From: JAFARZ01 sp035651595
Lineage (GTDB): Bacteria > Actinomycetota > Actinomycetes > Streptosporangiales > Streptosporangiaceae
DNA length: 28,143 nucleotides
Direction of reading: 5' to 3'
Assembly (NCBI GenBank): GCA_035651595.1
Contig: DASRFJ010000258.1
Coordinates: forward strand, 1-28,143
In this document: positions 22,899 to 28,143 of the stretch, piece after piece
Layout of the letters: each line of letters starts with the position of its first letter
Position numbering within the stretch: the stretch's first letter is position 1
Translations under genes and position numbers: made by a program
Notes under the pieces: model-generated
The model's database searches: none
The model's input: only the letters and a program-made list of their open reading frames with translations
Told to the model about the DNA's origin: nothing

Positions 22899-24502
22899 GG
22901 CATGCGTTCGTAGGCGGGGAGCGTGAGGAAATCGACGAAGCTGTCGGCGAGCGCCACCTCGGTGAACAGCGCGACGGCCTGGCCGTAGCGTTCCGCGTCG
23001 AACGTGCCGGCTTCCTGATCCCGGATCTTCGTGAGCTCCTCGTCGATGAGCCTCTCGACCAGATCCGCGGTCACGGTCGGGCCGTCGTCCAGCGGTATCT
23101 CGTTGTGGATCCACTGCCAGACCTGCGACCTGGAGATCTCCGCGGTGGCGGCGTCCTCCATCAGGTTGAAGATGCCGACCGCGCCGTTGCCGGCCAGCCA
23201 GCTCGCCAGGTACTGGAGCGCGACGCTGATGTTGTTGCGCAGGCCGGCCTCGGTGATCTGGCCGGGGGTCTTGCCGACCGCGAGCAGGTCCTCAGCGGTG
23301 ACGTGCACGTCGTCGCGCGGCTTCGACGCGATCTGGTTAGGGTTCGAGCCAAGCACGCCGTCGAAGATCTCCTTGCAGACCGGCACCAGGTCGGGGTGTG
23401 CGACCCAGGAACCGTCGAACCCGTCGTTCGACTCCCGCAGCTTGTCCTCACGGACCTTGGCCAGCGCCTTCTCGTTCACCTCGGGATCGCGGCGGCTCGG
23501 GATGAACGCCGCCATGCCGCCCATCGCGTGCGCGCCGCGGCTGTGGCAGGTCTTGACCAGCAGTTCGGTGTACGCGCGCATGAACGGGGCGGTCATCGTC
23601 ACCGAGTTGCGCTCCGGCAGCACGAAGTCGCGGCCCCTGGTGCGGAACTTCTTGATGACGCTGAACAAGTAGTCCCAGCGGCCCGCGTTGAGGCCGGCCG
23701 AGTGGTCCCGCAGCTCGTAGAGGATCTCCGCCATCTCGAACGCGGCGGGGATCGTCTCGATCAGCACCGTGCCGCGGATAGTGCCGCGCGGGATGCCGAG
23801 GAAATCCTGCGCGATGTTGAACGCGTCGTTCCACAGCCGCGCCTCTTCGTGACCTTCGATTTTCGCCAGGTAGAAGTACGGGCCCTTGCCCTTAGCCAGC
23901 TGCTTGTGCGCGGACGCGGCCATGTACAGCGCGAAGTCGGTGAGGCTCCCCGAGGCTCGCTTGCCGTCGACGAGGATGTGCTTCTCGTCCAGGTGCCAGC
24001 CGCGCGGGCGGACCACGATCGTGGCGAGCTCGTCGTCCGCGTGCAGAGCGTAGACCTTGCCTTCGTCGCTGGTGAAGTCGATCGTCCGGTCCAGCGCGTC
24101 CTTGAGGTTGAGCTGGCCGGTGACCATGTTGTCCCACAGCGGGGTGTTCGCGTCCTCGAAGTCGGCCAGCCAGACGTTCGCGCCGGAGTTGAGCGCGTTG
24201 ATCGTCATCTTGCGGTCGGTCGGGCCGGTGATCTCTACCCGCCGGTCCACCAGGCCGGGAGCGGGGGCCGCTACTTTCCAATCCGGGTTCTCGCGGACGT
24301 CGCTGGTGGCTTCGAGGAAGTCGAGCATCGCGCCGGACTGGAGCTGCGCCTGGCGAGAGCGCCGGGCCGTGAGCGCCTCGTGCCTGCGTTCGGCCAGCTC
24401 CCCATGCAGCGTGGCGATGAGGTCGATGGCCTGCGGGGTAAGGATCTCGTCGTAGCGGTCACCGGCCGGACCGGTGATCTCGACGCGTTCTGAACCCGGC
24501 AT
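22895..24502 (-). CDS. aceB: Malate synthase A
   Basis: Malate synthase condenses glyoxylate with acetyl-CoA to malate. The 535-residue length fits form A, not the longer form G. The family signature GTIRGTVLIETIPAAFEM and the following LRDHSAGLNAGRWDY are intact, as are KMTINALNSGANVWLADFED and NLMEDAATAEISRSQ with the catalytic Asp. The start is ATG with GGGAGGAG seven bases upstream. It heads the operon with glcD, glcE and glcF, so its product likely clears glyoxylate made from glycolate. No isocitrate lyase gene is in the window. Confidence 0.97.
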   Translation of the reverse strand: MPGSERVEITGPAGDRYDEILTPQAIDLIATLHGELAERRHEALTARRSRQAQLQSGAMLDFLEATSDVRENPDWKVAAPAPGLVDRRVEITGPTDRKMTINALNSGANVWLADFEDANTPLWDNMVTGQLNLKDALDRTIDFTSDEGKVYALHADDELATIVVRPRGWHLDEKHILVDGKRASGSLTDFALYMAASAHKQLAKGKGPYFYLAKIEGHEEARLWNDAFNIAQDFLGIPRGTIRGTVLIETIPAAFEMAEILYELRDHSAGLNAGRWDYLFSVIKKFRTRGRDFVLPERNSVTMTAPFMRAYTELLVKTCHSRGAHAMGGMAAFIPSRRDPEVNEKALAKVREDKLRESNDGFDGSWVAHPDLVPVCKEIFDGVLGSNPNQIASKPRDDVHVTAEDLLAVGKTPGQITEAGLRNNISVALQYLASWLAGNGAVGIFNLMEDAATAEISRSQVWQWIHNEIPLDDGPTVTADLVERLIDEELTKIRDQEAGTFDAERYGQAVALFTEVALADSFVDFLTLPAYERMP

Positions 24503-24529
24503 GTGCAGCTCCTCCCGACTCGTCCTGTC

Positions 24530-24535
24530 ATCCTA
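24530..24535 (-). promoter_or_regulatory. Candidate -10 element of the aceB-glcDEF operon
   Basis: TAGGAT on the minus strand matches TANNAT and would start transcription about 20 bases before the aceB ATG, leaving room for the strong GGGAGGAG ribosome-binding site. No clear -35 hexamer is seen. Confidence 0.4.
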
Positions 24536-24663
24536 GGCGGCGGCCTCCTGACGGGACAGCCTCAGGTGTCCGGTGGCGCGTCCCGGCCGCCGGGTCCGCG
24601 GATTCGTGCCGGTTCTTATCGATCATCTGCTGGTGCTTCCCGCCAGCGGCGCTCTTATTCGAC

Positions 24664-24712
24664 GCACGATAATTGGCCGCACGGAAAGGGAAGGTAATGT
24701 GCACGATAATTG
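24664..24712. repeat. Two direct copies of GCACGATAATTG
   Basis: Exact 12-bp copies at 24664-24675 and 24701-24712 start 37 bp apart in the aceB/HelR divergent region. They may be paired regulator sites. Confidence 0.6.
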
Positions 24713-24801
24713 ACGAACCGGATAGTGATTGCGTCGGGGTGGGCGGTCCCGCGCGACGGCGCCACGGTGCGCCCCCGGGGGTGGCTCCGGTATGCGTCGT
24801 A

Positions 24802-24855
24802 CATGATCACGAAGGGTTTTACGTGCTATAGGACGTACAACCCTTCGTGATCATG
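24802..24855. repeat. 54-nt palindrome, family C copy 2
   Basis: Arms CATGATCACGAAGGGTT (24802-24818) and AACCCTTCGTGATCATG (24839-24855) are perfect over 17 bp. After one mismatch, TACGT/ACGTA continues the stem. It shares the right-hand edge CCTTCG-Y-GATCATGG with 16180-16230; a G-C pair there is an A-T pair here. Confidence 0.85.
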
Positions 24856-24924
24856 GTCCTGCAGCGGCGGAGGCGGCTGGCACACCCTAATGCGGGCATA
24901 GAAAAGGCCGCGAAATCTGGTAAG

Positions 24925-24936
24925 CTGACCGGTCAG
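24925..24936. promoter_or_regulatory. Perfect palindrome CTGACCGGTCAG, TetR-type operator candidate
   Basis: The 12-bp perfect palindrome lies 54 bp before the HelR-like start, in the expected promoter zone. TGACCGGTCA-type sites are common among TetR-family operators. No TetR gene is in the window. Confidence 0.45.
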
Positions 24937-24990
24937 TGAAGTTCGGCACAAACCCGATTATTCGCGACTAGTGAGAGTATATCACATAAA

Positions 24991-27270
24991 ATGCCATTTG
25001 GCGACGCCAAATCGACATCGCCGGCCCCGGCGGGATCGGGAAGCCAGGCCCAGGAGCAAGCGTATGTTGACATGCTCTACGGACTGCTCGACAGCGCGCG
25101 GAAGCGCACCAGGATCGCGCTGACCGAAACGCATGCGAGTGGCGGACCGGGTGGCACGTTCCAGGCCCGGGTGGAGCGTGAGGTGACCGCCGGCGAGCAG
25201 GCGCGCAGGCTGGCGCAGCTCGAGGCGGTGGAGCACGGCCTGTGCTTCGGCCGGACCGATACCGAGCGGGAGCAGGGCACGCTGTACATCGGCCGGATCG
25301 GGCTGCGGGACGACGAGCACGAGCCGCGGCTGATCGACTGGCGCGCCCCCGCGGCCCGCCCGTTCTACTCCGCCACCCCCAAGGACCCGCACGGCCTGGT
25401 CCGCCGTCGCCACATCTACACCAGGAACCGCACGGTCACCGCCGTCGACGACGAGGTGTTCGACCTCGACGCGATGACCGACGAGGACAAGCGGAACCTC
25501 TCCGGCGAGGCCATGCTGATCGCCAGCATCAACCAGGCCCGCACCGGCCGCATGTCCGACGTCGTCGCCACGATCCAGGCCGAACAGGACCGGGTGATCC
25601 GTGCCGCGCTCCAGGGTGTCATGGTCGTCCAGGGCGGCCCCGGCACCGGCAAGACCGTCGCGGCCCTGCACCGCGCCGCGTATCTGCTGTACACGCACCG
25701 TCGCACGCTGGAGCGGCGCGGCGTCCTGGTCATCGGCCCGAACCCGGTCTTCCTGCGTTACATCAGCCAGGTGCTCCCGTCGCTCGGTGAGACCGACGTG
25801 GTGCTGACCTCGGTCGCCGAGCTTTACCCCGGAGAGAAGGCGGCGCCCGACGACGACCCGGCGGCCGCCGCGATCAAGGGCGACCCGCGGATGGTGAACG
25901 TGATCCGCCAGGCCGTGAAGAACGCCCAGCGGGTGCCGGACGGCGACCTGACCGTGACGGTGGACGGCGTGACGTTCACGGTGGCGCGCGACGTCGTGCT
26001 GCGCGCCCGCGACCGGGCCCGCGGCATGCGCAAGCCGCACAACGTGGCGCGCAAGCTGTTCGTCACCGACCTGCTCGGCGCGCTCGCCCGCGCCGAGGCG
26101 AAGGCGCTCGACCGCCCGCTCGACTCCGAGGACATCCCGTACGCCCGCGCCCGCCTGTGGGACGAGCCGCCGGTGCGCGCCGCGCTCGACGGGCTGTGGC
26201 CGCTGCTGACCCCGCAGCGGCTGGTGGCCGCGCTGCTTGCCGAGGAAGGTGCCCTCCGCGCCGCCGCGCCGAGCCTGACTACGGCGGAACGACGTGCCCT
26301 GCTTCGCCCGCAAGCCCCCGATCGATGGACGGTGGCGGACGTGCCGCTGCTGGACGAGGCCCGCCTGTTGCTCGGCGCCGACGACTCCGAGGAAAAGCGG
26401 CACCGAAGGGCAGAAGAACGCGAGCGGCGGCTGGAGGAGAAGTACGCCCGCGAGGTGCTCCAGATGACCGGCCTGGCCGGTCAGGGTTTCGTGGACGCGA
26501 GGACGCTCGCCGACTGGAACCGGGACCCCGGTCAGCAGCTCACCACCGCCGAACGAGCCTGGGCGGATCCGTCCTGGGCCTACGGGCACGTGATCGTCGA
26601 CGAGGCGCAGGAGCTGTCCCCGATGGCCTGGCGGATGGTGATGCGCAAGATCCCCACCAGGTCGCTGACCGTGGTGGGCGACGTGGCCCAGCGGGGCAGC
26701 GCGGCCGGCGCGCGGTCCTGGGCACAGGTGCTCGACCCGTACGTGAAAGGCCGCTGGCATCAGGAGCTGCTGACCGTCAACTACCGCACTCCCGCGGAGA
26801 TCATGGCGGTCGCCGCGGACGTGCTGGCCGAGGTCGCGCCGGACGAGCAGGCGCCAGAATCGGTCCGCGCCGAGGGCGTGCCGCCGCGCGCGGTCCAGGT
26901 GCCTTCGGTGCCCAGTGCGGTCGCCGGGGTCGTCGCGGGTGAGCTCGCCGAACTGGGCGGGGCGGGCCGGCTCGCGGTGATCGCGCCCGCCGCGCTGCTG
27001 CCCGCGCTGGCGGCCGAACTGCCGGCGGCCGTGGCCGGCGATCATCCGGACGTGCTCGACTCCCAGGTCGCGCTGCTCACGGTCGGCCAGTCCAAGGGCC
27101 TGGAGTTCGACCGCGTGGTACTCGCCGACCCGGCCGGGATCGTCGCGCAGTCCCCGGCGGGCGGCCACGACCTGTATGTGGCGATCACCCGGGCCACCCG
27201 CCGGCTGACGGTCGTGTATGAGGGCGACCTGCCCCGCATGCTCGGCCGTCTCATGATCACCAGGGGATGA
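24991..27270 (+). CDS. helR: HelR-like RNA polymerase-recycling ATPase (HelD family, UvrD-type helicase fold)
   Basis: HelD-family proteins use ATP to release stalled RNA polymerase from DNA; the HelR branch is linked to rifamycin tolerance in actinobacteria. The 759-residue protein has an N-terminal coiled-coil region (to about residue 75), LIDWRAPAARPFYSATP, Walker A GGPGTGKT (about 215-222), a long polymerase-insertion region, Walker B IVDEAQELSP (about 533-542), VVGDVAQRG, VNYRTPAEIM, and the C-terminal VGQSKGLEFDRVVL and VAITRATRRLTVVY motifs. The ATG at 24991 has no clear ribosome-binding site. The gene symbol is assigned by family resemblance. It overlaps the convergent dehydrogenase gene by 14 bp. 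Confidence 0.85.
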   Translation: MPFGDAKSTSPAPAGSGSQAQEQAYVDMLYGLLDSARKRTRIALTETHASGGPGGTFQARVEREVTAGEQARRLAQLEAVEHGLCFGRTDTEREQGTLYIGRIGLRDDEHEPRLIDWRAPAARPFYSATPKDPHGLVRRRHIYTRNRTVTAVDDEVFDLDAMTDEDKRNLSGEAMLIASINQARTGRMSDVVATIQAEQDRVIRAALQGVMVVQGGPGTGKTVAALHRAAYLLYTHRRTLERRGVLVIGPNPVFLRYISQVLPSLGETDVVLTSVAELYPGEKAAPDDDPAAAAIKGDPRMVNVIRQAVKNAQRVPDGDLTVTVDGVTFTVARDVVLRARDRARGMRKPHNVARKLFVTDLLGALARAEAKALDRPLDSEDIPYARARLWDEPPVRAALDGLWPLLTPQRLVAALLAEEGALRAAAPSLTTAERRALLRPQAPDRWTVADVPLLDEARLLLGADDSEEKRHRRAEERERRLEEKYAREVLQMTGLAGQGFVDARTLADWNRDPGQQLTTAERAWADPSWAYGHVIVDEAQELSPMAWRMVMRKIPTRSLTVVGDVAQRGSAAGARSWAQVLDPYVKGRWHQELLTVNYRTPAEIMAVAADVLAEVAPDEQAPESVRAEGVPPRAVQVPSVPSAVAGVVAGELAELGGAGRLAVIAPAALLPALAAELPAAVAGDHPDVLDSQVALLTVGQSKGLEFDRVVLADPAGIVAQSPAGGHDLYVAITRATRRLTVVYEGDLPRMLGRLMITRG

Positions 27271-28018
27271 TCCCGTAGCCGCCGGTCCCGTCGGCGGTCC
27301 ACTGGTATCCCCAGTGAATTCCGCTGGGACCGTCCTCGGGCAGCGTGGCGAGATACACGCTGGGTTCCGCTCCCTCGGCGGGGGTGCGGAAGCCGCGGTG
27401 GTTGTTGAAATCCGTGTCGGTGAAGCCGGGGTTGGCCGCGTTCACCTTGATCGGGGTGTCGCGCAACTCCTTGGCGTACATCGCAGTGATCATGTTGAGC
27501 GCCGCCTTGGAGGACGGGTACTGCACGGACGCCGGCATCTGGCCAAGTGGGCTCTCCGGGTTGGTCTGCCCGGCAATCGAGCCGACCTCGCTGGACACGT
27601 TGACGATGCGGGCCGCGGGAGCCCGGCGCAGCAGCGGCAGCATCGCGTTCGTCACGGCGACGACGCCGAACACGTTGATCTCGTACACCGCGCGCATGTC
27701 ATCGAGCGAGGTCTGGCTCGGCGGGAAGCCCTGGCGGGCGACCGTTGCCGTGCCGGCGTTGTTGACCAGCACGTCGAGCCGGCCGTACTCTGCGTCGATC
27801 CAGTCCGCGGCGTGCCGCACCGACTCGGCGTCGGTGACTTCAAGCCGCACGAACCTGGCGTCGATGCCCTCGTCGCGCAGTTCCTTCTCGGCCGCCCGGC
27901 CGCGGCCCTCGTCCCGCGCCCCGATCAGCACGGTCATGCCCCGCGCGCCGAGCTGGCGTGCGGTCTCCAGGCCGATCCCCTTGTTTGCCCCCGTTATCAG
28001 GGCGATCTTCGTCGTCAT
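27257..28018 (-). CDS. Short-chain dehydrogenase/reductase (SDR) family oxidoreductase
   Basis: This 253-residue classical SDR has the nucleotide-binding TGANKGIG (residues 9-16) and NNAGT (about 90-94). The catalytic Ser lies in NVSSEVGS and the pair Tyr-Lys in YPSSK. An Arg at the end of beta-2 (GARDEGRG) suggests NADPH preference. The substrate is unknown; it resembles carbonyl-reductase-like SDRs. ATG has GGAG about five bases upstream. Its end overlaps the HelR-like gene by 14 bp on the other strand with no terminator between. Confidence 0.92.
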   Translation of the reverse strand: MTTKIALITGANKGIGLETARQLGARGMTVLIGARDEGRGRAAEKELRDEGIDARFVRLEVTDAESVRHAADWIDAEYGRLDVLVNNAGTATVARQGFPPSQTSLDDMRAVYEINVFGVVAVTNAMLPLLRRAPAARIVNVSSEVGSIAGQTNPESPLGQMPASVQYPSSKAALNMITAMYAKELRDTPIKVNAANPGFTDTDFNNHRGFRTPAEGAEPSVYLATLPEDGPSGIHWGYQWTADGTGGYGIIPW

Positions 28019-28071
28019 GGCTCCACGCTATGGCAGCCCCCGGCGCCCAGGGAGGGACCATCAGTACCACC

Positions 28072-28143
28072 CGCCCCGCCCAGCCCCGCCCAGCGCCCCC
28101 GCCGCCCCGCGCACGCCCCGCCCAGCATCCCCGCCCCGCGCAC
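28072..28143. repeat. C-rich degenerate repeats at the window edge
   Basis: CCGCCCCGCGCAC occurs at 28102-28114 and 28131-28143, and CCCCGCCCAGC-like units recur between. The stretch is upstream of the dehydrogenase gene and resembles the C-rich repeat after rny. Confidence 0.6.

Larger units (their letters stand above)
24503..24990. other. 488-bp divergent gap between aceB and the HelR-like gene
   Basis: Contents seen: an aceB -10 candidate (24530-24535), 12-bp direct repeats (24664-24712), a long palindrome (24802-24855) and a perfect palindromic operator candidate (24925-24936). No gene is supported. Confidence 0.65.

Noticed and set aside
23105..24493. 462-residue plus-strand frame opposite aceB
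   Set aside because: Shadow frame; malate synthase signatures are complete on the other strand.
24982..27168. 728-residue minus-strand frame opposite the HelR-like gene
   Set aside because: Rich in His, Arg and Gly with no motifs; typical antisense shadow.
1..28143. CRISPR arrays, tRNA or rRNA genes, classical insertion sequences
   Set aside because: No regularly spaced repeats, cloverleaf sequences, rRNA segments or transposase frames could be found by reading the window.

Overview
The window looks like chromosomal DNA from a high-GC actinobacterium. The coding strands favour G or C at third positions, GTG starts are common, and rny, miaB, a class III dioxygenase-like gene and miaA lie in the order I recall from Streptomyces and its relatives. 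The genus cannot be fixed from the sequence alone; a soil lineage is suggested by the secreted chitinase, glycolate use and a HelR-like factor. I see no rRNA, tRNA, transposase, phage gene or CRISPR array.

Layout. Positions 1-1109 hold the end of RNase Y. An S9 prolyl-oligopeptidase-type peptidase (minus) diverges from the tRNA-modification group miaB, dioxygenase-like gene, miaA (3556-6735, plus). A minus-strand pair follows: an APC transporter and an amidohydrolase, coupled by a stop-start overlap (7031-9645). Diverging from it is a coupled pair of an XRE-type regulator and a ClpP-like protein that seems to lack the catalytic Ser and His (9793-10820). Next is a large membrane-anchored Asp-box propeller protein (11187-14165). 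A convergent three-gene unit on the minus strand encodes a 32-residue small protein, a DAD-type cupin and a questin oxidase-like protein (14149-15791). A secreted GH18 chitinase and a double-YbjQ protein follow (16418-19080). Then comes a minus-strand glycolate unit, aceB-glcD-glcE-glcF (19089-24502), and finally a HelR-like RNA polymerase-associated ATPase converging on a short-chain dehydrogenase.

Genes working together. GlcDEF would oxidise glycolate to glyoxylate, and the co-transcribed malate synthase would condense that with acetyl-CoA to malate. MiaA and MiaB act in sequence on adenosine 37 of tRNA. The cupin and questin oxidase-like enzymes may act together on an aromatic compound.

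Most interesting signal. The gaps between genes hold six long palindromes that fall into three pairs. Members of a pair are similar in sequence but lie kilobases apart. Some differences preserve base pairing, and three of the six share the edge CCATGATC. A separate 17-bp direct repeat flanking a G7/C7 hairpin has been added in frame to the propeller gene. Together these suggest dispersed families of small structured repeats in this genome.
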